Shown: positions 10,205 to 21,700 of the stretch, in pieces
Position numbering within the stretch: position 1 is the first letter of the stretch
Layout: every line of letters begins with the position of its first letter
NCBI GenBank assembly: GCA_036971475.1
Contig: JBAIZL010000006.1
Span: forward strand, 97,204,293 to 97,268,292
Origin: Prosapia bicincta
Taxonomy: Eukaryota; Arthropoda; Insecta; Hemiptera; Cercopidae
Reading direction: 5' to 3'
Length of the DNA stretch: 64,000 nucleotides
The notes under the pieces: generated by a model
Database searches by the model: none
What the model was told of the DNA's origin: nothing
The model's input: the letters and a program-made list of their open reading frames with translations, nothing else
Made by a program: the position numbers and the translations under genes

Positions 10205-10585
10205 TTTAAACTTACTGAGACATAACGTTTTTAATCGCAAGTCTCAATCTTCATCAGTGTCTAAATGTTCCCCTTGGAGTTGTTGTTGGGTTCGCAGTGA
10301 CGGTTTTAAAGGCAGATTTTTTATTGTGTCAAACAGTGTATTTTATTTGTATTGGGTCTGCTCAATTGCATACTGTTCTAGTGTGTCGAGATGTTATGAT
10401 AACGCCTGAGTATGAAATTTACAAACCCACAAAACAACAATCATATTAAATAAACAGACTCAATACAAATCACATATACTCTTTGACACAATCTAAAACC
10501 TGATTTTAAAACCGCCACCGCTTAACCCATCAACAACTCCTAGCAGATCATTTAGACACTGATGAAGATCCCAGGAGCGATTGAA
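10205..10585. repeat. inverted pair of PLE tails, GATCGC family
   Basis: The left copy begins AAACTTACTGAGACATAACG and the right copy ends in a diverged complement, GATTGAAAACAA. Both share the segments ACGGTTTTAAAGGCAG and TTTGTATTG (or complements). The left core (minus, about 10,225-10,257) is degraded: GATTAAAA in place of GATCGAAA. Confidence 0.65.
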
Positions 10586-10586
10586 A
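10559..10586 (+). ncRNA. hammerhead-like motif, GATCGC family, weak stem
   Basis: CTGATGA-A-GATC CCAGGAGC GATT-GAAAAC. The core is intact, but part of the stem has lost pairing compared with the copy at 5,016. Confidence 0.5.
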
Positions 10587-10593
10587 ACAATTC

Positions 10594-10624
10594 CTGATGA
10601 TGTTGGTACTGTTAGCCAACGAAA
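10594..10624 (+). ncRNA. hammerhead-like motif, GTTGG/CCAAC family, abutting another
   Basis: CTGATGA-T-GTTGG TACTGTTAG CCAAC-GAAAAG with intact core. It begins only seven bases after the GAAA of the motif at 10,559, which belongs to a different family. Confidence 0.6.
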
Positions 10625-10706
10625 AGCTTTGAATTGTAAATTCAATTATAATTCTTGTATTTGTATTTTGACTACGTTCTTTATTAATACACAAGAATAC
10701 ATATTG

Positions 10707-10740
<34 letters not shown>

Positions 10741-10889
10741 TTGATATTTTACGTTATCCATTGTTTTTCCGTTGCACTGACTTTATGAAGTTAATAAATT
10801 ACTATTGTAAGTAATTTTATCCACCATTAAGTGGTAAAATTATTGCACTTAATGGTGGATAAAATTACTTACAATAGTAATTTATTAAC

Positions 10890-10892
<3 letters not shown>

Positions 10893-10928
<36 letters not shown>

Positions 10929-10934
10929 TTATTT

Positions 10935-10992
<58 letters not shown>

Positions 10993-10997
10993 TTATA

Positions 10998-11060
<63 letters not shown>
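10893..11060. repeat. (AT)n microsatellite cluster
   Basis: Three AT runs interrupted by TTTATTTATATATATG pieces. Similar shorter runs occur at 139-165, 263-320, 6,866-6,912, 7,120-7,190 and 10,711-10,737, most next to PLE tails. Confidence 0.95.
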
Positions 11061-11062
<2 letters not shown>

Positions 11063-11105
11063 ATATTCCTTGTACAATAATTATTATTTTCTTATTATTT
11101 TTTAG

Positions 11106-11142
11106 TTATTGCAATATGCCTTGAAGAAAAAAAGCAAAAAAG
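11106..11142 (+). CDS. LRR gene, 37-nt microexon
   Basis: TTTTTTAG, then 12 codons plus one base ([12 protein letters not shown]), then GTATGT. The single leftover G pairs with the AC at the start of the last exon to make an aspartate codon. The exon is tiny, but phase, splice sites and the basic composition all fit. Confidence 0.55.
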
Positions 11143-13338
11143 GTATGTGTGTTAAATATACTAATATAAAAAAAATATAGTAAAACTCAAAATATATTAC
11201 TATATAGTAGTAATATGTATATAATGATATATTATTTACTTCACACACAATAGAACATACCAGAATAATTGGGGCTGAGAGTTGTTTGTTTTAATGAAAG
11301 TTCATTGTAAAGCAAAAAGTTATCACAAAATCAGTTAACTTATCCACTGTGGTTACTGAAATGTAAAATTCAATGGCAGTGTTAAATTTTTCAAATTTCA
11401 GTTACAATGTTCTCAAATTAATATTGAAAGCATTTTGAAGCTGTTTAAGGAAGAGAAGCCATGTTTCAAACTAGTGACATTTTGGGTAGGGCAGGGTGTA
11501 TATTTATTTAAGAAATATTATTCAAGAATAAAAAGATGGTCGTTTTAATCAGTCTAGAAAGATTATTTATCTAATCAAGTGTCTACAACTAATTTACATC
11601 AGTATTTGCATGAGCATTGTTGATGTTTTTTTAGACCATAAGTTTAAGAATGACTTTAAAACGACAACCAATTAGCTGCAGAAACATCATCCTGTCAGCA
11701 CCTGTTTAAGCACCACATCAGAGTGGCTGTTAAAATGACTGATAAATGGCGTGATTTATATTCAAAACAATCAGTTATAAGTAAACTGGTTTAATAGGGT
11801 GTGTTTTAAAGAGGTTTACTATATATTGATTATATTTGAAGTAACTATTATAAAAACAGTTATAGAGTCACTTTCAAGACATCTTGAACGGTTTTTCTAA
11901 AACTTTTGGTCACACAGATGTCCCACAATGTTTTACTCAACAGGTACTACATACCTTTGCAGAAGGTGTGACAGCAAAATCCACGGAATGACTGCTGATT
12001 CGATGGTACGGTGAATTTTAATTTGCAACTCTACTAAGCATATAAATTTACTTTTGATTTATATATGGTTAAATAAAACTCTCATAAACAAGAATATTGC
12101 ACTTTATTTTTCTCTACACATTGAAGCTCATCACTGATTGGTAGTATCAGCATTATAATTACTGTTTAAGTACTTTATATTTCTGTGACTACATTCTGGA
12201 CTCAGATGTAATCATAGAGCTAAAGGTACTTAAAAGTAATGATAATGCTGATACTAAGAATCAGCAAAAAGCTTCAATGTGTGGAGAAAAATATAATGCA
12301 ATATTCTCGTTTATGAGAGTTTTATTTAACCATATATAGTATTATATAAACAAAAATATCTGACCAGACATAGTGATGGTTGTTCTCTATACCGAGGGCT
12401 AATTAAGTTTACTGGTCATGATCCCTATATCATATTCTTCCATTTTCCAAACACTACTGTTTTCAGGTCGAGAAAAATAAATAATTTAGTTTGAAAATCG
12501 ACACATTGAAATAAATAGCATGAAAATATCAACTCCTGAAATAGTATCTTTAATAATATTATTTAATTATTTTCCATTAAACACTTAATGAACTTATATA
12601 AGACAAAAAGCAGAAGTTTGCAAATAAATAAAACCTAATTACCTATGATAGGATGTCCTATACTCTTTAAAATGACAATACACATATACAAATTTTTAAA
12701 TTTTTGAAGGACTTTAATTAATTAAAAATCCATACTTTCATTAGTAAGAAAATATATGCATTATTTAATATTTAAAAATAAATTAATTATATTGTAACCA
12801 TATTCAGTTTGCTTTTTTGGCAAACTCACATTTCTCTCAACTGGAAACAATAGGATACACCGTAGAGATTGTATCAACATTGAAATTATAAGAAGTATGC
12901 ACCAAATCAAAGATTACCAGCAACAGCTAGTTGCTTATACTTAACTAGTATATGTTGAGATGAACTAAACTAGTGTTAACATCAACATATGGCCTTTACC
13001 TTATGTACATCACTACCTACATGAGATACTTGAACTTGCTACATAGCTTTGGTTATACAATATTTATTAAACAGCTATTTAACGGTCCAGCTTGTAAGCT
13101 GGAAATATTTTCCTGCTTCAGCTTTCACTGAATTCCAGGAAGACAGAAATAGTTGTTATAGACACTGGCCATGATGAAGACCATTTTGTCAGAACTTGTA
13201 GTTCAATCAAAAACATTTTCCTTACTTAGAATTTTGATACATTTTTATTAAATTATATATTTTTTCCTAGTTGGTATATTACCTATGTTAAACACAAATT
13301 TTGGTAACCTGGTATTACTATGTTATTATATTTTTCAG
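11143..13338 (+). other. intron with one foldback
   Basis: Mostly unremarkable AT-rich sequence. It contains a foldback at about 12,060-12,345 with arms of about 110 bp; its inner stem (GCTGAT...ATCAGC) may be a decayed hammerhead-like core. No gene seen. Confidence 0.6.
12060..12345. repeat. foldback, possibly decayed PLE pair
   Basis: The left arm starts TATATGGTTAAATAAAACTC and the right arm ends in its complement. Both arms continue through TTGAAGC. The right arm has TGATAA-T-GCTGAT...ATCAGC-AAAAAGC, close to the CTGANGA-W-stem-GAAA pattern elsewhere in the window but with core bases changed. Confidence 0.55.
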
Positions 13339-13439
13339 ACAAAAACACAAAAGACAATAAGATAAATAATGAAGATATACAAGAAATACCTCTTCCAACC
13401 GTCTTGACCTGTCATATTGGTGTTGGAGTAAAGCATTGA
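13339..13439 (+). CDS. LRR gene, terminal exon with stop
   Basis: Opens after TTTTTCAG with AC, completing the split aspartate codon, and runs 32 more codons (ending VLTCHIGVGVKH) to TGA at 13,437. It closes the reading frame carried through seven exons from 514. The clean final stop with intact frame over about 1.2 kb of coding sequence argues the gene is functional despite the repeat load. Confidence 0.65.
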
Positions 13440-13516
13440 AAGTGGACTTAGATATGTGTTAAGCTACATTTTGCTCAATACTAAAATATCTTACAATCAA
13501 GTCAGTTTGATGATTA

Positions 13517-13522
13517 AATAAA
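13517..13522 (+). promoter_or_regulatory. candidate polyadenylation signal of the LRR gene
   Basis: AATAAA lies 78 bp after the stop codon of the last exon and is the first good match downstream. Confidence 0.5.
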
Positions 13523-13756
13523 ACTTTGCAAAGATTCCCCAATGTGCAGTATTGCCTAATTTTGTTTAATTCACAGCAACTACATTATTTTTCAAAGTTA
13601 TACCAAAACAATATGTATTTGATAAGGTTTTACTAGGTAATAACTGGTCCTTACCTATTACTTTTATTTTGAAAACAAACAAAATTTTGGTAAAATAACT
13701 TTTAGCTGTTGTGATATGTATAAGTAGAGCAAGTTAAAATGTATGATTATAAAAAC

Positions 13757-15744
13757 TAGGGATGGGTCGATTCCTAAAATTTTCGATTCCGATTCTAAAA
13801 TTTTCCGTTCGATTCTCGATTCTTTAGTCGATTCTCGATTCTTTCAAGTTATATTAGCTTACATTCTAGTTCTCTAATAATTAATTTAGTTAACATCTTG
13901 GTCATATGGCAAAACCCTTTAAAAGTTCTGTTTTAATGTAATAGGCTACACAAAACCTTCAACCTTGATTTATCAATAGGAATTTTTTTAAACATAAAAA
14001 CATATCAGAATAAAGTAATGACTTATTTTAAAGTTAAAAATGTGATCTTTACTTATTGTATGATGTTTGAAAAAATTCCTAAGCCTGTTTACATTGTCTC
14101 CCAAACAAAACAAAAATTAAAAACAAACGAACAACATAAAAAGTAAAAAATTAATACAAATAGGATAGTTTTTAATATTTAAAAGTCTGGCAGGTAATGT
14201 ACATTTCTGTTCAAAAACACAAGCATTTGAACACGTTGTGGGTCAAGCTAGTTTCATCGCTAGTCACATATAGCTCCTGAAGTTGAGAAAGGTTTTTCAG
14301 AAAACACTGTCGCGAGTGGGCAGACAGGTATTTTATTGCCATTGCATTTAAATAATGGTATTTGGCACTTTGTACTGCCAAATACTTCCCAACATCACAA
14401 TCTGGACTGGCTAATGGTTCCCCCAGATAATTGTTTACTTCTTCTTCTACTGTCAATTCCCCTGGGGTGCCTTCTTCCCCAACATTCTGGATTAGTGGGG
14501 CATACCTTCTCCACATCTGGTGGGACCTTTTTTTTCTGCAGGTGTCTGGAACAAGCGCAACTGATTCAGGCCTATTTTGTATTTATTACTCAATCCCAGT
14601 TGATTTTTAACCGACTATCACTTGTAGGTCCTTTGTCTGAGGATAAAGTTTCTTCAAGTATAGATGTTTTTGTTGATAAATTTGGGCAAAATGAATGTTG
14701 TTCAAGTGCTTTTTCATATTTGATATATTATGTGGTTTTCCACCGTCAGTTTCTGTTAACCGTCATCGAATTGACGCGACGGCCAGTACCCTGAACCGAA
14801 TACCGTCGGGCCTCTTAACGCTTTATGTGTATTAGTACTACTCAGCTGGTGTTGCTTATTTGGAAAAATTAAGGCACAGTATTTAACAACAAGCTTCACA
14901 CTACTTACAGATGTATTTACTATGGTTTTTGTTTGATAGATAAACTCCGACGGGATTAAAAACATGATGTTATTCTAAGAGCTTTTTGTCCGTAGTTACG
15001 GGCCGACACACATATTTGTTATAACGTATTGTAATGATTTTCACTACTGTTTTTAAAATTTCATAAAACCTTAAAAGTAAGTCGGAAATATTGACTAAAT
15101 ATTTAGTTGTAAAATAATCCTTAAAAACGGACTTTGTGAAAGTTAAGTACAAACATTGATACATCCTTACTAGGAAGTAAATTATAACGTAAATTCCTTA
15201 ACAAGTAAATTATTTGGTGTTAAAACTTTTACTTAATATGAATCTTGGATAGTATTTACTGGACCTGTAGCATTACTTATCAGAGAGAGAATATATTACA
15301 CTTTAGTTCTATATTCAAAATATTGATAAACTCACAAATCAATCACATGTGACACGTTTACGTGTCTTAGTGATAGGCGCAAAAACACTTTTATCACCAG
15401 TCTATTTATTATTTGGGTAGCCGGGACATGAGATTATGGTTTTGTTGTTTCTTGCTAACACAAAACACAAAAAATATCAAAACAGTGTTGCACAGATAAT
15501 AAAATTTAATTAAATCAAAAACAATGTGGGGTAAATTGGTCCGACGGAGTTTATTTACATTTCATTTACGGTAGGAAAAAACTATGTTGGGCCAGTTGGT
15601 CCGACACGTATTTTTATAAATATTCGGAATCGTGTGGAATCGGAATCGACACTTTTATGATGAAGAATCGAGTATCGACGATTCCTCGATACCACCTAGA
15701 ATCGACGATTCCTGGAATCGAGAATCGGAATCGGCCCATCCCTA
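13757..15744 (-). mobile_element. hAT element, 1,988 bp, with 8-bp target duplication
   Basis: It starts TAGGGATGGGTCGATTCC and ends GGAATCGGCCCATCCCTA. ATAAAAAC is duplicated exactly on both sides (13,749-13,756 and 15,745-15,752), the 8-bp duplication typical of hAT. The termini are rich in repeated CGATTC motifs. Inside is a broken transposase on the minus strand. Confidence 0.9.
14211..14516 (-). pseudogene. hAT transposase C-terminal (dimerisation) relic
   Basis: About 100 residues with EEEVNNYLGEPLASPDCDVG, then KYHYLNAMAIKYLSA. This is the hATC dimerisation region: E-x-x-x-YL, acidic P-x-D, then A-x-K-YLS before the serine/cysteine-rich ERLFS-type segment. The sequence after SRQCF departs from the family, probably by frameshift. 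No intact RNase-H-like catalytic part was found in the remaining 1.4 kb. The element could move only with a transposase supplied elsewhere. Confidence 0.7.
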
Positions 15745-15752
15745 ATAAAAAC

Positions 15753-16850
15753 ATTACATCAGCAGTTGAGTCACAACCGACCTATACCTTTTAAGTGTAA
15801 CCCCAACAGTTAAATAAAGCAATTTTTACAAACAAGCAAAACTATTTTTCAATTTATTTCCTCTATGATTATAGATGTTTTCAGTATGCCTCATTTTATT
15901 AGAATAAATGTATTACCTTTCAAAGAGTGAAGTACATTTCTGGAAATTTTTGTGGTAGCTTGCCAGACAGCATTTCATGTCGATCTAACTAACATATTAA
16001 CAAACTGGATTTTAAATTACAAGGAGAAACCAGCCTCTCCCTGATTTAAACACTAATATCAATTCGTTCCTGTAAAAAATAATACTCTTCTAATCACAAT
16101 TAAATAAAAAAAATTTCATAAAATTTTAAACAGGTGAAATATTTAGCTTGAGAATGTTTTCTGTAAATTTTTCCAAAGAAAACTTTAAAAATAAATTTTG
16201 ATACTTTTTTCACAGACTTGTCATTGTAAATGGAATTGAGATTTTATAAAAACTTAGTGTAAAATGACAATTACATAAAAATTAGTACTTTTTACAAGTG
16301 GACATATAACTGTTAGCAGGATTACTTTCTATTATTTGTTGTTATATTTAATTAAAAATTCGTGTGTATTATACTCGTCAGTAAGCTTTTCCTAGCAAGT
16401 AAATAAAAGTCATAATTCATTTTTGTATCCAACTTATCACAGAAAAAATAAGCCATTAGCTGTGCAGACTGGATTGATAATGGATAGGGCAAATTTGGCC
16501 CGCTGACTGTAATTTGGAGACCCCAGGTTTAGAAACTGTCCACGGTTCAGACTAAATTTTGTTGAACACGAAATAATATTTTTCTAAGAAGTTATTTCTA
16601 AAAATAGAGTAAACTAATGTTCTAAATAATTCACGTTCGAAAAGTTCAGTCATACATCAAGAACAGAAGACCATTGATTTCCAGATGGCATAGCCAAACT
16701 TTTACCACGCCATAGATCTGACTGTCGAGTTACATTCCAAAATGCCACACAAATCTAATTTTAGTAGAAAATCTTATTTGATATCAATTAAAACCTATAA
16801 AGCTATAATATTTTCAAAAGAAACATTTTCATATGTGGGGTCCTTAATAA
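15753..16850. other. intergenic, nothing recognised
   Basis: AT-rich sequence between the hAT element and the satellite. No ORF, repeat or RNA signal that I can support. Confidence 0.5.
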
Positions 16851-18760
16851 ATTTTAACCCACATGAACTTGTTAAGGTAGATACATATAAATTTTAACCC
16901 ACATGAACTTGTTAAGGTAGATACATGTAAATTTTAACCCACATGAACTTGTTTAGGTAGATACATGTAAATTTTAACCCACATGAACTTGTTAAGATAG
17001 ATGCATGTAAATTTTAACCCACATGAACTTGTTAAGGTAGATGCATGTAAATTTTAACCCACATGAACTTGTAAGGTAGATACATGTAAGTTTTAACCCA
17101 CATGAACTTGTAAGGTAGATACATGTAAGTTTTAACCCACATGAACTTGTTAAGGTAGATACATGTAAATTTTAACCCACATGAACTTGTTAAGGTAGAT
17201 ACATGTAAATTTTAACCCACATGAACTTGTTAAGGTAGATACATGTAAGTTTTAACCCACATGAACTTGTAAGGTAGATACGTGTAAATTTTAACCCACA
17301 TGAACTTGTAAGGTAGATACATGTAAATTTTAACCCACATGAACTTGTAAGGTAGATACATGTAAATTTTAACCCACATGAACTTGTTAAGGTAGATACA
17401 TGTAAATTTTAACCCACATGAACTTGTAAGGTAGATACATGTAAGTTTTAACCCACATGAACTTGTTAAGGTAGATACATGTAAATTTTAACCCACATGA
17501 ACTTGTTAAGGTAGATACATGTAAATTTTAACCCACATGAACTTGTTAAGGTAGATACATGTAAATTTTAACCCACATGAACTTGTTAAGGTAGATACAT
17601 GTAAGTTTTAACCCACATGAACTTGTAAGGTAGATACGTGTAAATTTTAACCCACATGAACTTGTTAAGGTAGATACATGTAAATTTTAACCCACATGAA
17701 CTTGTTAAGGTAGATACATGTAAGTTTTAACCCACATGAACTTGTTAAGGTAGATACATGTAAATTTTAACCCACATGAACTTGTTAAGGTAGATACATG
17801 TAAATTTTAACCCACATGAACTTGTAAGGTAGATACATGTAAATTTTAACCCACATGAACTTGTAAGGTAGATACATGTAAATTTTAACCCACATGAACT
17901 TGTTAAGGTAGATACATGTAAATTTTAACCCACATGAACTTGTAAGGTAGATACATGTAAGTTTTAACCCACATGAACTTGTTAAGGTAGATACATGTAA
18001 ATTTTAACCCACATGAACTTGTTAAGGTAGATACATGTAAATTTTAACCCACATGAACTTGTTAAGGTAGATACATGTAAATTTTAACCCACATGAACTT
18101 GTTAAGGTAGATACATGTAAGTTTTAACCCACATGAACTTGTAAGGTAGATACGTGTAAATTTTAACCCACATGAACTTGTTAAGGTAGATACATGTAAA
18201 TTTTAACCCACATGAACTTGTTAAGGTAGATACATGTAAGTTTTAACCCACATGAACTTGTTAAGGTAGATACATGTAAATTTTAACCCACATGAACTTG
18301 TTAAGGTAGATACATGTAAATTTTAACCCACATGAACTTGTTAAGGTAGATACATGTAAGTTTTAACCCACATGAACTTGTAAGGTAGATACGTGTAAAT
18401 TTTAACCCACATGAACTTGTAAGGTAGATACGTGTAAATTTTAACCCACATGAACTTGTAAGGTAGATACATGTAAATTTTAACCCACATGAACTTGTTA
18501 AGGTAGATACATGTAAATTTTAACCCACATGAACTTGTAAGGTAGATACATGTAAGTTTTAACCCACATGAACTTGTAAGGTAGATACATGTAAGTTTTA
18601 ACCCACATGAACTTGTTAAGGTAGATACATGTAAATTTTAACCCACATGAACTTGTTAAGGTAGATACATGTAAATTTTAACCCACATGAACTTGTTAAG
18701 GTAGATACATGTAAGTTTTAACCCACATGAACTTGTTAAGGTAGATACATGTAAATTTTA
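16851..18760 (+). repeat. tandem satellite, ~40-bp unit, ~48 copies
   Basis: Head-to-tail repeats of ATTTTAACCCACATGAACTT, GTTAAGGTAGATACATGTAA. Two length classes occur (GTTAAGG and GTAAGG), with point variants GTAAGTTTT and ATACGTGTAA. There are no spacers, so it is not CRISPR. The unit has no long ORF. Confidence 0.97.
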
Positions 18761-21700
18761 GCAGAAAATGTAAAAGGTAATAAACAAGGTGACAGGGTTT
18801 AGGTAAAATAGAAAAGCTGATTACAGTTGTAGATAAATAAAAACGATTAAGCAACAAATTTAATTTATTAGTATCTGTAATTTTTCCATATTTCTTGCAA
18901 ACCATTATTTCATCTAAATATGCTATTTTGTTTTATTATTTAAATTTACTTTGTATGGTGTAAATTCATTCAATGTTATTATAATTTCACCAATATAATG
19001 TAAGGCATTTATTTAATCCTACCGTGAACTCCGGTATACACTTATTAAGTAGCGACTCCCTGCTAGCTTCTAACAAATCAAACATTGCTTATACATATTT
19101 AACATGGACCAATTAATCTACTAGACAAAATTAAAACTTAATAATTACAAATTTTGTTTAAATTTCAATCCTTAAACTAATGGCAACAACTTATACATGT
19201 TCTCCCTAAAATCCTGCCCCTAATCGATTTTAAATACATACTTAATGGGACATAATCATTTCTCTAAATATGGATACAAATAACACAACATGGAACAATC
19301 ATACAATTTTTTTTTTGAATTTTCTCTAAAATTACTAACAACAATTACAAATATTTTAAACTCCCAAAACTTCCTAAAAATTTACATACAGAACATAAAA
19401 AACAGTTATTGTTTAACATTTTACAACAATCCAAAAATTTCAACACTCCACACAATGTATGACTTTTACCCAATGTTCTGTTATTCCTCGTATAGCCTCT
19501 TAAAATACTGACTAAAAATATGAAAACCACACTGATATTTTATATATTGATTATATATACACATTAAACCAATTTGTACTAGCTTACTTCATAAACCAGA
19601 TTACTTAACCTACGGTCAGCTTTTAAAGCAATAAATACCAATTTTACTTTTGGTTTTTACCTTCTTTTTAAATTTTGAATCTTAATATATACTGCTGCAG
19701 ATTTAATCTGGCAAACAAAAATATCCCATAATAAAGTATCACATACAAATTCATTTGGATTGACTACAGGTTCACAAGCGCTCTTAACTTAACTCTTACA
19801 TCTAATAAAAAGGATATATCAAATATATGCAATTAATTTCATTTATAAAATATTACATTAATGTTCACAACATTGCTAAATTATATCACCCTATTTTTTT
19901 CTTTTAATAACAAAATAAATTTAATCTCAACATAATCTAAAAACAAAAATATTAAAAGCTTTATACAATTTATAACGCAAGTTCTTCCAGAGATTTGTAT
20001 CTATATTTTCTGTTATATAAACCCCAAACCATTAAAAACTAAATAAAAATGTCATTAGCATTTAAGGAACAAATAATATAATATCTGAATGTATATTTAA
20101 AAATTTCATCATAAATATTTTACAATATAATATTAAATAGCAATAATCAATCTAATTTTCAGCATCAAATTACAAAATAAATCTGAACAATTTATTACAA
20201 CTACTTGGTTATTGGTAAATGATTATAAATTTTAGTTAATGATGTGACCTAAGTCCTTAAACCACTTAGGCAAGTCTATCATAAAAAATTCACTTCAGTA
20301 AGAAACAATTGATTGAGGAAATGACCCAGAATTATTTCCAATACTTAATCCACTATGCAACTGGAATACAAGAAATTTTCAAGTACTAAATGGGATTCCA
20401 TCACAATGCAACTAATAACACAATTATTTATCCGACAGTTGCACGCATCACTTAATGATGATATAAAGGTGAATTTATTATAACATGAAAAACCCAATTA
20501 ACTGTTTATAGCATTTTCTGCTAATTACAACTTGGAAATTTATAAGAAAGAAATTTTTTAATAATATTTTAAAAATTGTGTTACCTTGAAGTTATCAGAA
20601 CCCTTTCTTTAACAGAATTGTAGCATTTTCTAAAACAAATAAGCTACCTATTTAGTCAACTGCAAATCCTGGACATCCTATAAAACCTTGAATTTCTATT
20701 TTCTATTCAAGACCTTGGAATACCATAAAAAAATATTTTTATTACGAATGAAAAATTAAGTCCGAAATTAATGGTTTTAAAAATTTCCTAGCAATAATAT
20801 GATGCCTAACATTCTGAACAGAGCTACCATTAGAGCTCAGCAAATCGAACACAGCAAATGTATCAATTACCATATTTGGTCAAAAATTGGAAAATATTGC
20901 ACTAGTTAATGAAGAACATGCAACACAAACTGCAGCTATGTCAAAAAAAATAATTACAATGCAGTTAGAGTGAACAAGTTAGCAGGGTGTATAACTAAAT
21001 AAAATAGACGTTTGATTCACAAAAATAGTGGGTCAAGGAAACAGAAGAGGTACAGTTTTTGAAATTGGGTTTGTAGTAAAGTACTTGCCCTTTGCTAAGA
21101 AAATATGAAAAAGCCCAAACTATAAATAGACTACTTTATATTTTAATTTCAAATCCCATCACCAGCACAGTATGTAAGTTCTACAGACAGAAAGAATGTG
21201 GTTTCTACAATAAAACATGAAATATTTTACTGTATACATGAAACTCAAGACTAGATAAGTTATAACGCATAAGTTGGTATGTACTGGAAATCTAAAATAA
21301 ATAAAATAAATTAACTTACTATCTAGACTATTGACAACTGACTGTATAGGCAAAACTAAGAACACGGGAAGGACTTTTTCAAACTATTAGCATAAAGAAA
21401 AAGAATGCAAAGTTCTAAAGATTATGATCATATTTGAACTGTTGAACATAATTCATAAAATAAGGTCAAAACTATAATAAAGCTATGCAAAATGTCACAA
21501 TTTACAGCAAAATGACAGAATAGAAAATTAGATTGTTTATTGAATCTCATGTTAGTGTTTTAAAAATATTTACATCTTTATCAAACGTCCTTTGAAAGCA
21601 TAAACTAACTCACTTGCAACTGGGAAAATCTAATTAAAATGAATAACTCGTGCCACTGCATATTTTGAAAATAGTTGCACAAATTAAGTTTAACATAACA

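Larger units (their letters stand above)
9699..11105 (+). other. intron with paired PLE copies and long (AT)n
   Basis: Contains an inverted pair of PLE tails (about 10,205-10,585), two abutting hammerhead-like motifs (10,559-10,624), a small foldback around 10,780-10,890, and AT-rich microsatellite from 10,893 to 11,060 that ends only about 45 bp before the next acceptor. Confidence 0.6.

Noticed and set aside
7009..11124. Tyr/Ile repeat ORFs over (AT)n tracts
   Set aside because: They are microsatellite translations with no coding support.
14336..14794. 152-codon plus-strand ORF in the hAT element
   Set aside because: It overlaps the hATC-like sequence on the minus strand and has no family resemblance itself.
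16851..18760. CRISPR-like array
   Set aside because: Units are directly contiguous with no unique spacers, and the genome is eukaryotic.
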